Source: Paraburkholderia caribensis (GTDB taxonomy: Bacteria > Pseudomonadota > Gammaproteobacteria > Burkholderiales > Burkholderiaceae). From it: a stretch of DNA of 64,000 nucleotides. Made by a program: the position numbers and the translations under genes. The DNA lies in the NCBI RefSeq assembly GCF_002902945.1, contig NZ_CP026101.1:558001-622000 (forward strand). Reading direction: 5' to 3'. The notes beneath the pieces were generated by a model. That model searched no databases, was not told where the DNA came from, and saw only the letters and a program-made list of their open reading frames with translations. Shown in pieces: positions 8,559 to 17,142 of the stretch (the first letter of the stretch is position 1; each line of letters opens with the position of its first letter).

Positions 8559-9752
8559 ATGAAACAGGTATTGCGTCTCTCCGATCTGATCGCCGAAGGC
8601 AAACTATCCGGCAAACGCGTGTTCATCCGCGCCGACCTGAACGTGCCGCAGGACGACGCCGGCAACATCACCGAAGACACCCGCATCCGCGCTTCCGTGC
8701 CTGCCATCAAGTCCGCGCTGGACGCGGGCGCGGCCGTCATGGTCACGTCGCACCTGGGCCGCCCGACGGAAGGCGACTTCAAGCCCGAAGACTCGCTCGC
8801 GCCCGTCGCGAAGCGTCTCGCCGAACTGCTCGGCCGCGACGTGCCGCTGGTGCAGAACTGGGTGGAGAACGGCGTGAACGTCGCGCCGGGCCAGGTCGTG
8901 CTGCTCGAAAACTGCCGCGTGAACAAGGGCGAAAAGAAGGATTCCGACGAGCTCGCGCAGAAAATGGCGAAGCTTTGCGACATCTACGTGAACGACGCGT
9001 TCGGCACTGCGCACCGTGCCGAAGCGACCACGCACGGCATCGCGAAGTACGCGCCGGTGGCGTGCGCGGGCCCGCTGCTCGCGGCCGAACTCGAAGCGCT
9101 CAGCAAGGCGCTCGGCGCACCGAAGCGTCCGCTGGTGGCAATCGTCGCGGGCTCGAAGGTGTCCACCAAGCTGACCATTCTCAAGTCGCTGGCCGACAAG
9201 GTCGATCAGCTGATCGTCGGCGGCGGCATCGCGAACACGTTCATGCTGGCGGCTGGCCTGAAGATCGGCAAGTCGCTGGCCGAAGCGGATCTCGTCGAAG
9301 AAGCGAAGGCCATCATCGAAGCCGCGAAGGCACGCGGCGCATCGGTGCCGATTCCGTCGGACGTGGTCACCGCGAAGGAGTTCTCGCCCGCCGCCAAGGC
9401 CGAAATCAAGCAGGTTGCCGATGTGCAGGACGACGACCTGATCCTCGACATCGGACCGGAAACAGCGAAGGCGCTCGCGTCGCAGCTCGAAAAGGCCGGC
9501 ACGATCGTCTGGAACGGCCCGGTCGGCGTGTTCGAGTTCGACCAGTTCGGCAACGGCACGAAGACGCTTGCGGAAGCCATCGCGAAGTCGTCGGCGTACT
9601 CGATTGCAGGCGGCGGCGACACGCTCGCGGCCATCGCCAAATATGGCATCCACGACAAGGTGAGCTATATCTCGACAGGCGGCGGCGCTTTCCTCGAGTT
9701 CCTCGAGGGCAAGAAGCTGCCCGCAGTCGCTGTGCTGGAATCGCGGGCCTGA
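8559..9752 (+). CDS. pgk: Phosphoglycerate kinase
   Basis: 397 aa. It begins MKQVLRLSDLIAEGKLSGKRVFIRADLNVPQ, the PGK signature, followed by VMVTSHLGRPTEG, VLLENCRVNKGEKK and C-terminal GGGDTLAAIAKYG and STGGGAFLEFLEGKKLP. It makes ATP from 1,3-bisphosphoglycerate in the cytosol. Length is standard and every conserved block is intact. It is followed by an open, possibly translated stretch leading into pyk, and then fba, so three glycolytic enzymes sit in a row. Confidence 0.97.
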   Translation: MKQVLRLSDLIAEGKLSGKRVFIRADLNVPQDDAGNITEDTRIRASVPAIKSALDAGAAVMVTSHLGRPTEGDFKPEDSLAPVAKRLAELLGRDVPLVQNWVENGVNVAPGQVVLLENCRVNKGEKKDSDELAQKMAKLCDIYVNDAFGTAHRAEATTHGIAKYAPVACAGPLLAAELEALSKALGAPKRPLVAIVAGSKVSTKLTILKSLADKVDQLIVGGGIANTFMLAAGLKIGKSLAEADLVEEAKAIIEAAKARGASVPIPSDVVTAKEFSPAAKAEIKQVADVQDDDLILDIGPETAKALASQLEKAGTIVWNGPVGVFEFDQFGNGTKTLAEAIAKSSAYSIAGGGDTLAAIAKYGIHDKVSYISTGGGAFLEFLEGKKLPAVAVLESRA

Positions 9753-10225
9753 TAATGGCGACGCGCTCCCCCAACAAGCCTCAGAAGACGCGCAACGCGT
9801 CGCGCACGGCAGCGGCAGGGGAGCGCGCAGCGCGCTCCGCACAAGCGCTGCAACCCGAGGGCGCCCAAGCGGCGGCCTCGCAACTTTCCGGCAACGCGCC
9901 AGTGGCACAGACCGCAGCCGTTGCCGAAGATCAGAATACCGAACTGGCTGTGATCGATGTCGCGCAACATGACGCGGACACGGCAGCCGTTTCAAGTGCA
10001 ACGGTGTCTCTCGCCTCAAACACCGAAGCCGATGCATCTCGACTCACGGCGCGTGACGCGCCGCGGGCAGCAGATATCGCAGCAGTCCCCCACGATTCGA
10101 CGCCGGGCCTTCAAGGTTCGAAGGGAACGAACGGCGCACCACCCCATGTAGCACCGGTCGTTGCGCAGCCTCCGCATCCGACTCCCAACGTTCATCCCAG
10201 CGATCCCATCCAGACGAGGAGACTC
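9753..10225 (+). other. pgk-pyk spacer that stays open in the pyk frame
   Basis: 473 bp with no separate gene. The pyk frame has no stop throughout, and an ATG at 9755 lies directly after the pgk stop. Translation from it would add 157 residues rich in Ala, Thr, Gln and Pro (MATRSPNKPQKTRNASRTAA...), with no domain recognised. The ATG at 10226 has a much better ribosome site (GAGGAG 5 bp upstream) and starts exactly where pyruvate kinases start. I therefore list the stretch as a spacer, but an extended isoform cannot be excluded from sequence alone. Confidence 0.55.
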
Positions 10226-11662
10226 ATGCATCGCGCCACCAAGATTGTCGCAACCATCGGACCCGCATCCAGCACGCAGGACATCTTGCTGCAGATGATT
10301 CAGGCGGGCGCCGACGTGGTGCGTCTCAACTTCTCGCACGGCACCGCCGACGATCATCGTCAACGCGCGGAGTTCGTACGTGAAGCGGCCCGGCAGGCAG
10401 GCCGCGAGGTCGGCATCATGGCTGACCTGCAAGGCCCGAAAATTCGTGTCGGCAAGTTCGAAAACGGCAAGACCACGCTGGTCGCCGGCAATACCTTCAT
10501 CCTCGACGCCGAGTGCGAGCTCGGCAACGACGACCGCGTCGGCCTCGACTACAAGGACCTGCCGCGCGACCTGAAACCCGGCGACACGCTGCTGCTCAAC
10601 GACGGCCTGATCGTGCTGAGCGTTGCGCGCGTGATCGGCAACGAGATTCATACCGTCGTGAAGATCGGCGGCGACCTGTCGAACAACAAGGGCATCAACC
10701 GCCAGGGCGGCGGCCTGACGGCGCCTGCGCTGACCGCGAAGGACATGGAAGATATCCGCACGGCGATGTCGCTCGGCGCGGACTACGTGGCCGTGTCGTT
10801 CCCGAAGAACGCGACGGACATGGAAATGGCGCGTCAACTCGCGAATATCGCGGGCGCGCCGTATGGCATCAAGCCGAAGATGATCGCGAAGATCGAGCGC
10901 GCCGAGGCCATCCCGGCGCTGCAAGGCATTCTCGATGCGTCGGACGGCATCATGGTCGCGCGCGGCGACCTCGCGGTCGAAGTCGGCAACGCGGCGGTGC
11001 CCGCGCTGCAAAAGCGCATGATCAAGATGGCGCGCGACGCCAACAAGTTCGTCATCACGGCCACGCAGATGATGGAGTCGATGATCCACGCACCCGTGCC
11101 GACCCGCGCCGAAGTGTCGGACGTCGCGAACGCGGTGCTGGACGGCACGGACGCCGTGATGCTGTCGGCGGAATCGGCGGCGGGCAAGTATCCGGTGCAG
11201 ACCATCGAAACCATGGCCGCCATCTGCGTCGAAGCCGAGAAGTCCGAGCATGTCGAACTGGACAAGGATTTCCTCGACCGCACGTTCACGCGCATCGACC
11301 AGTCGATCGCCATGGGCGCGCTGTTCACCGCTTACCACCTGGGCGCCAAGGCGATCGTCGCGTTGACCGAATCGGGTTCGACGGCGCTGTGGATGTCGCG
11401 TCACTGGACGCATGTGCCGATTTTCGCGCTCACGCCCCGTACGGGCAGCGAGCGCGCCATGGCGATCTACCGCAACGTGACGTCGCTGCACCTCGACACC
11501 AGCAGCGACCGCGACATCGCGCTCGCGCAGGCCCTCGAAGTGGTGGTCGGCAAGGGTTACGCGGCGCGCGGCGACATGGTGGTGCTGACGGTCGGCGAGC
11601 CGATGGGCCAGGCGGGCGGCACGAACACACTGAAGATCGTGCGGGTCGGCGAGCCGGTCTGA
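10226..11662 (+). CDS. pyk: Pyruvate kinase
   Basis: From the ATG at 10226 the 478-aa protein begins MHRATKIVATIGPASSTQD and has DVVRLNFSHGTADDH, the active-site block IMVARGDLAVEVG, the KFVITATQMMESMI segment and DGTDAVMLSAESAAGKYP, all hallmarks of type II pyruvate kinase. The C-terminal domain (from ~345) is intact. It converts PEP and ADP to pyruvate and ATP. The start is supported by GAGGAG just upstream; an in-frame ATG at 9755 would produce an unusual low-complexity N-terminal extension. Confidence 0.95.
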   Translation: MHRATKIVATIGPASSTQDILLQMIQAGADVVRLNFSHGTADDHRQRAEFVREAARQAGREVGIMADLQGPKIRVGKFENGKTTLVAGNTFILDAECELGNDDRVGLDYKDLPRDLKPGDTLLLNDGLIVLSVARVIGNEIHTVVKIGGDLSNNKGINRQGGGLTAPALTAKDMEDIRTAMSLGADYVAVSFPKNATDMEMARQLANIAGAPYGIKPKMIAKIERAEAIPALQGILDASDGIMVARGDLAVEVGNAAVPALQKRMIKMARDANKFVITATQMMESMIHAPVPTRAEVSDVANAVLDGTDAVMLSAESAAGKYPVQTIETMAAICVEAEKSEHVELDKDFLDRTFTRIDQSIAMGALFTAYHLGAKAIVALTESGSTALWMSRHWTHVPIFALTPRTGSERAMAIYRNVTSLHLDTSSDRDIALAQALEVVVGKGYAARGDMVVLTVGEPMGQAGGTNTLKIVRVGEPV

Positions 11663-11756
11663 CAGCGTCAGATCGGCCAGCCATAAACCGCCGTCAGAGC
11701 GAGTCAAGGCACGCAAACCCGGCAAGCCGGAAACGGCGCAGCTGAACGGCACGCGT

Positions 11757-11832
11757 GAAGCAGAGTGCCGTGTCCCCGAAAGAGGCGGCGTACCCCAGTT
11801 TGGGAGAGGGCGCTCGGGACACGGTCTGCTTC
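11757..11832 (+). repeat. Long stem-loop between pyk and fba
   Basis: Left arm GAAGCAGAGTGCCGTGTCCC (11757-11776) pairs with right arm GGGACACGGTCTGCTTC (11816-11832), a 17-bp match with a 3-base bulge and a 39-base loop. There is no poly-T after it. It may be a pyk 3' hairpin, a processing site or part of the fba leader. Confidence 0.5.
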
Positions 11833-11905
11833 GCGATAAAATTGCACGAAATTGCATAAATAGATGCCGTCGGCACAGATTTCGTTTCAATCTATGGAGT
11901 AATCA

Positions 11906-12970
11906 ATGCCTCTCGTATCAATGCGTCAACTGCTGGACCATGCCGCCGAACACGGTTATGGCCTTCCGGCATTCAACGTAAACAATCTGGAGCAGGTGCA
12001 GGCCATCATGGCGGCGGCGGATCAGGTCAATGCGCCCGTGATCATGCAGGCGTCGGCTGGCGCGCGTAAGTACTCGGGCGAGCCGTTCCTGCGCCATCTG
12101 ATCGAAGCGGCTGTGGAGTCGTATCCGCACATTCCCGTCGTGATGCACCAGGACCACGGTCAGTCGCCGGCAGTCTGCATGGCCGCGATCCGCAGCGGTT
12201 TCACGAGCGTGATGATGGACGGTTCGCTCGAAGCCGACGGCAAGACGGTGGCGTCGTACGAGTACAACGTGGATGTGTCGCGCAAGGTCGTCGAAGCGGC
12301 CCATTCGATCGGCGTGACGGTCGAGGCGGAACTGGGCGTGCTCGGTTCGCTGGAAACGATGAAGGGCGACAAGGAAGACGGCCACGGCGCGGAAGGCACG
12401 ATGACGCGCGAGCAACTGCTTACGGACGTCGAGCAGGCGGCGGACTTCGTGAAACTCACGCAGTGCGACGCACTGGCGATTGCCATTGGCACGTCGCACG
12501 GCGCGTACAAGTTCTCGAAGAAGCCGACGGGCGATATCCTGTCCATTCAACGCATCAAGGAAATTCACCAGCGCATTCCGAACACGCACCTGGTGATGCA
12601 CGGTTCGTCGTCGGTGCCGCAGGAACTGCTGGCGGAAATCCGCGAATTCGGCGGCGACATGAAGGAAACCTACGGCGTGCCCGTCGAGGAAATCCAGGAA
12701 GGCATCAAGTACGGCGTGCGCAAGGTCAATATCGACACCGATCTGCGTCTTGCCATCACGGGCGCGATCCGCCGCTACATGGCGGAAAACCCGTCGAAGT
12801 TCGATCCGCGCGACTACCTGAAGCCGGCTCGCGAAGCCGCGAAGAAGGTGTGCGTGGACCGTTATCTGGCGTTCGGCTGCGAAGGCCAGGCGTCGAAGAT
12901 CAAGCCGGTCTCGCTGGAAAAGATCGCTGAGAAGTACAAGGCGGGCGAGCTCGCGCAAGTCGTTCGCTAA
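11906..12970 (+). CDS. fba: Class II fructose-bisphosphate aldolase
   Basis: 354 aa beginning MPLVSMRQLLDHAAEHGYGLPAFNVNNLEQVQAIM. Zinc-ligand region HIPVVMHQDHGQSP, the substrate loop KLTQCDALAIAIGTSHGAYKF, HLVMHGSSSVP and GVRKVNIDTDLRLA are all present, identifying the class IIA/B type used by Burkholderiales and the Calvin-cycle aldolase branch. It reversibly joins dihydroxyacetone phosphate and glyceraldehyde 3-phosphate. A ribosome site (TGGAG) sits 9 bp upstream. Downstream, a GC-rich hairpin may end the transcript. Confidence 0.96.
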   Translation: MPLVSMRQLLDHAAEHGYGLPAFNVNNLEQVQAIMAAADQVNAPVIMQASAGARKYSGEPFLRHLIEAAVESYPHIPVVMHQDHGQSPAVCMAAIRSGFTSVMMDGSLEADGKTVASYEYNVDVSRKVVEAAHSIGVTVEAELGVLGSLETMKGDKEDGHGAEGTMTREQLLTDVEQAADFVKLTQCDALAIAIGTSHGAYKFSKKPTGDILSIQRIKEIHQRIPNTHLVMHGSSSVPQELLAEIREFGGDMKETYGVPVEEIQEGIKYGVRKVNIDTDLRLAITGAIRRYMAENPSKFDPRDYLKPAREAAKKVCVDRYLAFGCEGQASKIKPVSLEKIAEKYKAGELAQVVR

Positions 12971-12979
12971 GCGGCGCGC

Positions 12980-12997
12980 GGGCGCCGTGCGGCGCCC
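12980..12997 (+). terminator. GC-rich hairpin after fba
   Basis: GGGCGCC-GTGC-GGCGCCC, a perfect 7-bp stem 10 bp beyond the fba stop, followed by GTTTG. The T run is short, so it is a weak intrinsic terminator at best. Confidence 0.45.
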
Positions 12998-13086
12998 GTT
13001 TGCTCGCTGTTTGCGGTTGTCTGCGCGTTGTTTGCGCATTGTTCGAGTAGTACGCAGCTGGCCATCTGGCCAGGTTGTCGTCAGAT

Positions 13087-13126
13087 CGCCGTTCCCGCAT
13101 GATCAGGGGAACGGCGTTTCCCTTTT
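13087..13126 (+). terminator. Intrinsic terminator or attenuator before purC
   Basis: A perfect 10-bp stem, CGCCGTTCCC / GGGAACGGCG (13087-13096 and 13107-13116), with a 10-base loop and then TTTCCCTTTTG. It ends about 40 bp before the purC ATG. It could end fba transcripts or, if the purC promoter is upstream of it, act as a leader terminator. Confidence 0.6.
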
Positions 13127-13166
13127 GTTCCGGGCAGTGTTTGCCCCATTTTTGTGAATCACGACG

Positions 13167-14057
13167 ATGTCTACCCTCTACGAATCCACGCTCCGCTCGC
13201 TGCCGCTGCTCGGCCGCGGCAAGGTCCGCGACAACTACGCGGTGGGCAACGACCAGCTGCTGATCGTCACGACGGACCGTCTGTCCGCGTTCGACGTCAT
13301 CATGGGCGAGCCGATTCCGAGCAAGGGTCGCGTGCTGAACCAGATGGCGAATTTCTGGTTCGACAAGCTCGCGCACGTCGTGCCGAATCATTTGACGGGC
13401 GTCGCGCCCGAAACGGTCGTCGCGCCTGACGAGGTCGAGCAGGTGAAGGGCCGCGCGGTCGTGGTCAAGCGCCTCGAGCCGATTCTCGTCGAAGCGGTGG
13501 TGCGCGGTTATCTGGCGGGCAGCGGCTGGAAGGACTATCAGGCGACGGGCGCCGTGTGCGGCGTGCAGTTGCCGGAAGGCCTGCAGAACGCACAAAAGCT
13601 GCCCGAGCCGATCTTCACGCCGGCAGCGAAGGCCGAAATGGGCCACCACGACGAAAACATCACATACGAAGAGATGGAGCGCCGCATCGGCACCGAACTG
13701 TCGGCGACGATTCGCGACATCTCGATCCGCCTGTACAAGGAAGCAGCCGACTACGCGGCCACGCGCGGCATCATCATCGCCGACACGAAGTTCGAATTCG
13801 GTCTGGACGACAAGGGCCAGCTGTACCTGATGGACGAAGCGCTGACGGCGGATTCGTCGCGCTTCTGGCCGGCGGATCAGTACCAGGTCGGCACGAACCC
13901 GCCATCGTTCGACAAGCAGTTCGTGCGCGACTGGCTCGAAACCCAGCCGTGGAAGAAAGAGCCGCCCGCGCCGAAGCTGCCGGACGAAGTCGTCACGAAA
14001 ACGGCCGAGAAGTACCAGGAAGCGCTCGAGCGCTTGACGGGCCAGAAACTGGCCTGA
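13167..14057 (+). CDS. purC: Phosphoribosylaminoimidazole-succinocarboxamide synthase
   Basis: 296 aa. It begins STLYESTLRSLPLLGRGKVRDNYAVG, the SAICAR synthetase ATP-binding start, followed by TDRLSAFDVIMGEPIPSKGRVLNQMA, VVRGYLAGSGWKDYQ and DTKFEFG with LMDEALTADSSRFW. This is the longer (about 300 aa) form common in proteobacteria. It joins aspartate to CAIR in purine synthesis. It is followed at 27 bp by purE and then purK, so three consecutive steps of the pathway are grouped. Confidence 0.96.
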   Translation: MSTLYESTLRSLPLLGRGKVRDNYAVGNDQLLIVTTDRLSAFDVIMGEPIPSKGRVLNQMANFWFDKLAHVVPNHLTGVAPETVVAPDEVEQVKGRAVVVKRLEPILVEAVVRGYLAGSGWKDYQATGAVCGVQLPEGLQNAQKLPEPIFTPAAKAEMGHHDENITYEEMERRIGTELSATIRDISIRLYKEAADYAATRGIIIADTKFEFGLDDKGQLYLMDEALTADSSRFWPADQYQVGTNPPSFDKQFVRDWLETQPWKKEPPAPKLPDEVVTKTAEKYQEALERLTGQKLA

Positions 14058-14084
14058 GCGCCACGCATACGGAAAACAGGCAAG

Positions 14085-14603
14085 ATGAGTGAAGTCCAGA
14101 CAGCACATACGCACAACGCGCCGCTCGTCGGCGTGTTGATGGGTTCCAGTTCCGACTGGGACGTCATGAAGAATGCGGTCGCGATCCTGCAGGAATTCGG
14201 CGTGCCGTACGAAGCGAAGGTCGTGTCCGCGCACCGCATGCCGGACGAAATGTTCGCCTATGCTGAAAGCGCGCGCGAACGCGGCATCCGCGCGATCATC
14301 GCGGGCGCGGGCGGCGCGGCGCATTTGCCGGGCATGCTCGCGGCGAAGACGACGGTGCCCGTGCTGGGCGTGCCCGTTGCGAGCAAGTATCTGAAGGGCG
14401 TCGATTCGCTGCATTCAATCGTGCAGATGCCCAAGGGCGTGCCCGTCGCGACGTTCGCGATCGGCGAAGCAGGCGCTGCGAATGCCGCGCTGTTCGCGGT
14501 GTCGCTGCTGTCCGGCACGTCGCCGGAATATGCGGAGAAGCTCGCGGCGTTCCGCGTGCGCCAGAACCAGGCGGCGCATGCAATGACGCTGCCGCCGCTG
14601 TAA
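14085..14603 (+). CDS. purE: N5-carboxyaminoimidazole ribonucleotide mutase
   Basis: 172 aa. The class I PurE motifs are clear: VGVLMGSSSDWDVMKNAV, VSAHRMPDEMFAYAE with the catalytic His, IIAGAGGAAHLPGMLAAKT and GVPVASKYLKGVDSLHSIVQMPKGVPVATF. It converts N5-CAIR to CAIR, using the product of PurK encoded next. The protein has an extra ~10-residue N-terminus (SEVQTAHTHN) and is otherwise standard. Confidence 0.96.
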   Translation: MSEVQTAHTHNAPLVGVLMGSSSDWDVMKNAVAILQEFGVPYEAKVVSAHRMPDEMFAYAESARERGIRAIIAGAGGAAHLPGMLAAKTTVPVLGVPVASKYLKGVDSLHSIVQMPKGVPVATFAIGEAGAANAALFAVSLLSGTSPEYAEKLAAFRVRQNQAAHAMTLPPL

Positions 14604-14632
14604 CGCTTACCAGTGAGACGTCGCCGTGCGAC

Positions 14633-14684
14633 GTCGTAGCTCAGTGTCGTAGCTGAATGTCGTAGCTCAATGTCGCAGTTCAAT
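14633..14684 (+). repeat. Four-copy 13-bp tandem repeat between purE and purK
   Basis: Consecutive units GTCGTAGCTCAGT, GTCGTAGCTGAAT, GTCGTAGCTCAAT and GTCGCAGTTCAAT occupy 14633-14684 with no spacing. Drift increases toward purK. There are no spacers, so it is not a CRISPR. Period 13 would shift the frame, fitting a non-coding location. Confidence 0.8.
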
Positions 14685-14728
14685 GTTTCACCCGGCCGAC
14701 CCCACATCGGCCGCGACCGACCATCAAG

Positions 14729-15937
14729 ATGAATCCAGACAACACTCCGGTATCACCGATTCTGCCCGGCGCATGGCTTGGCATGGTCGGTGGCGGCCAG
14801 CTCGGCCGCATGTTCTGCTTCGCCGCGCAGGCAATGGGCTATCGCGTCGCCGTGCTCGATCCGGACGAAACCAGTCCGGCGGGCGCCGTCGCGGATCGCC
14901 ATCTGCGCGCCGCCTACGACGATGAAGCGGCCCTCACCGAACTCGCGCGGCTGTGTGCGGCGGTGTCGACCGAGTTCGAGAACGTGCCCGCCGCAAGTCT
15001 CGATTTCCTTGCGCGCACCACGTTCGTCAGCCCGGCAGGGCGTTGCGTCGCCGTCGCGCAGGATCGCATTGCGGAGAAACGCTTCATCGCGTCGTCGGGC
15101 GTGCCGGTGGCGCCGCATGTCGTGATCGAATCGTCGGACGCGCTCACCGCGCTGGATGACGCCGCGCTCGAAGCCGTGCTGCCCGGTATTCTCAAGACAG
15201 CGCGCATGGGCTACGACGGCAAGGGGCAGGTGCGGGTCGGCAATGCGGCCGAAGTGCGCGCGGCGCATGCGTCGCTGGGCGGCGTGCCTTGCGTGCTCGA
15301 AAAGCGTTTGCCCTTGAAGTTCGAAGTGTCGGCGTTGATCGCGCGCGGCGCGACGGGTTGCTCGACCGTGTATCCGCTCGCGCAGAACACCCATCGCAAC
15401 GGCGTGCTGTCGCATACCATCGTGCCCGCGCCCGACGCGAATGCGACGCTCGTCGAGCAGGCACAGCAGGCCGCGCTGCAGATCGCGGACAAGCTCGGCT
15501 ATGTCGGCGTGCTGTGCGTCGAGTTCTTCATTCTCGAAGACGGCACGCTCGTCGCGAACGAAATGGCGCCGCGTCCGCACAACTCCGGCCACTACACGGT
15601 CGACGCCTGCGCGACGAGCCAGTTCGAACAGCAGGTGCGGGCCATGACAGGCATGCCGCTCGGCGATACGCGCCAGCATTCGCCCGCCGTGATGCTGAAC
15701 ATCCTCGGCGACGTGTGGTTCCCCGTCAACGCGAAGGGCGAGCGGCCCACTGCCGCTGTCACGCCGCCGTGGCACGAAGTCGCGGCGATGCCGGAAGCGC
15801 GTCTGCATCTATACGGCAAGGAAGACGCGCGTCCCGGCCGCAAGATGGGCCACGTGAACTTCACCGCCGCGACGCTCGAGCACGCGCGCGCGGCCGCCCG
15901 CGATTGCGCGCGCCTGCTGCATATCCCGACGAGCTGA
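14729..15937 (+). CDS. purK: N5-carboxyaminoimidazole ribonucleotide synthase
   Basis: 402 aa with the ATP-grasp fold. The N-terminal nucleotide-binding start is PGAWLGMVGGGQLGRMFCFAAQAMGY; then VSTEFENVPAASLDFL, ILKTARMGYDGKGQVRV, VCVLEKRLPLKFEVSAL-type strands and LVANEMAPRPHNSGHYTVDACATSQFEQQVRA. It makes N5-CAIR from AIR, bicarbonate and ATP. A 125-bp gap with the tandem repeat separates it from purE; it is followed at 12 bp by the Sua5-type gene. Confidence 0.95.
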   Translation: MNPDNTPVSPILPGAWLGMVGGGQLGRMFCFAAQAMGYRVAVLDPDETSPAGAVADRHLRAAYDDEAALTELARLCAAVSTEFENVPAASLDFLARTTFVSPAGRCVAVAQDRIAEKRFIASSGVPVAPHVVIESSDALTALDDAALEAVLPGILKTARMGYDGKGQVRVGNAAEVRAAHASLGGVPCVLEKRLPLKFEVSALIARGATGCSTVYPLAQNTHRNGVLSHTIVPAPDANATLVEQAQQAALQIADKLGYVGVLCVEFFILEDGTLVANEMAPRPHNSGHYTVDACATSQFEQQVRAMTGMPLGDTRQHSPAVMLNILGDVWFPVNAKGERPTAAVTPPWHEVAAMPEARLHLYGKEDARPGRKMGHVNFTAATLEHARAAARDCARLLHIPTS

Positions 15938-15949
15938 GCACGAGCCTTT

Positions 15950-16993
15950 ATGCCGGATCAAACGAAACCTGCCGACGTGACGTCGAGCGTCGGCGCCGAC
16001 GAGATCGCGCGTGCCGCGGCGCTGCTCGATGCCGGGCAACTCGTCGCGTTTCCCACGGAGACTGTCTACGGGCTGGGCGGCGATGCCGAAAGTCCTGACG
16101 CGGTTGCGCGCATTTACGCGGCGAAGGGCAGGCCGGCGAATCATCCCGTGATCGTGCATCTGGCGCCGGGCGGCGATCCGAATTATTGGGTCGAGCAATT
16201 GCCGTCCGATGCGCAGCGCCTGATCGACGCCTTCTGGCCGGGTCCGCTGACGCTGATTCTCAAACGCGCCGCGCATATTCCGGCGGCGGTGAGCGGCGGG
16301 CAGGATTCGGTCGGCTTGCGCTGTCCGTCGCATCCTGTTGCGCAGGCACTGCTTGCGGCGTTCAGCGCGTTGCGTAATGGACATGGCGGCGTCGCGGCGC
16401 CGTCCGCGAACCGCTTCGGTCACGTCAGCCCGACCACGGCGCAGCATGTGCGCGAGGAATTCGGCGATGCGATTCATGTGCTCGACGGCGGATCGTCGGA
16501 TGTCGGCATCGAATCGACGATCGTCGATCTGTCGCGCGGCTTTCCTGCGTTGCTGCGGCCGGGGCACGTCACGCCGCAAGACATCGCCGACGTGCTCGGT
16601 GAAATGCCGCGTTTGCCCGACGGCTCGGACGCGAGCGCGCCGCGTGCTTCCGGCACGTTGAAGGCGCACTATGCGCCGCGCACGCCGCTCGCGCTGCTGC
16701 CGTTCGACGTGCTCGAGCCGCTGCTGGCCGCGCGCGCGCCCGGCGAACGCGTTGCGCTGGTTGCGCGTGTGTCGCGTGCAGGGCGCTGGGCGGACGCGGA
16801 GGGCGTGCATTTCGTCGCCGCGCCGGAAGATCCGCATCTGTATGCGCGCGATCTGTACGGCCTGCTGCGCGCGCTGGATCGCGCGAATGTGTCGCGGATA
16901 CTGATCGAGAAATTGCCGGATACGATCGAGTGGATCGCCGTCAACGACCGGCTGGGACGCGCGGCCGCGGCATTCGAGGCGCACGACGCCTGA
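15950..16993 (+). CDS. L-threonylcarbamoyladenylate synthase (Sua5/YwlC type)
   Basis: 347 aa, the long form with a C-terminal Sua5 domain. The YrdC core is seen as AALLDAGQLVAFPTETVYGLGGDAESPDAVARIYAAKGRPANHPVIVHL, then FWPGPLTLILKRA and APSANRFGHVSPTTAQHV, and GIESTIVDLS. After residue ~200, SGTLKAHYAPRTPLALLP links to the C-terminal domain. It makes the threonylcarbamoyl-AMP used for t6A at position 37 of ANN-decoding tRNAs. It is last in the pur group, and the only function here outside purine synthesis. A strong terminator follows. Confidence 0.93.
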   Translation: MPDQTKPADVTSSVGADEIARAAALLDAGQLVAFPTETVYGLGGDAESPDAVARIYAAKGRPANHPVIVHLAPGGDPNYWVEQLPSDAQRLIDAFWPGPLTLILKRAAHIPAAVSGGQDSVGLRCPSHPVAQALLAAFSALRNGHGGVAAPSANRFGHVSPTTAQHVREEFGDAIHVLDGGSSDVGIESTIVDLSRGFPALLRPGHVTPQDIADVLGEMPRLPDGSDASAPRASGTLKAHYAPRTPLALLPFDVLEPLLAARAPGERVALVARVSRAGRWADAEGVHFVAAPEDPHLYARDLYGLLRALDRANVSRILIEKLPDTIEWIAVNDRLGRAAAAFEAHDA

Positions 16994-17060
16994 GAGCCGC
17001 GCGCGCGGCACGCATCTCGCGTGAGCGCAAACGCAGTCGCGAAAGCAGACGCACGCAAGC

Positions 17061-17093
17061 AAAAAGCCCGGCTCTTGAGAGCCGGGCTTTTTT
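17061..17093. terminator. Strong bidirectional terminator
   Basis: AAAAAGCCCGGCTC-TTGA-GAGCCGGGCTTTTTT: a 9-bp GC stem flanked by A and T runs, between the convergent Sua5 gene (ends 16993) and the GDSL lipoprotein gene (ends 17143). It can stop transcription from both sides. Confidence 0.92.
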
Positions 17094-17142
17094 CACATCG
17101 AGCGAAGCCGGAAACAGCGGGGGCAACCCCGCCGGATGCCGC

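Noticed and set aside
8366..10225. A very long plus-strand frame running through pgk in another frame and into pyk
   Set aside because: The part over pgk is a GC-rich shadow of the pgk gene, which has every expected motif in its own frame. Only the segment after 9755 could be real and it is treated separately.
10016..11890. 624-residue minus-strand open frame opposite pyk
   Set aside because: Same pattern of Arg/His-rich antisense sequence with no motifs; pyk is certain on the other strand.
14633..14684. Possible CRISPR array
   Set aside because: Units are contiguous 13-mers without spacers, and no cas genes are present.
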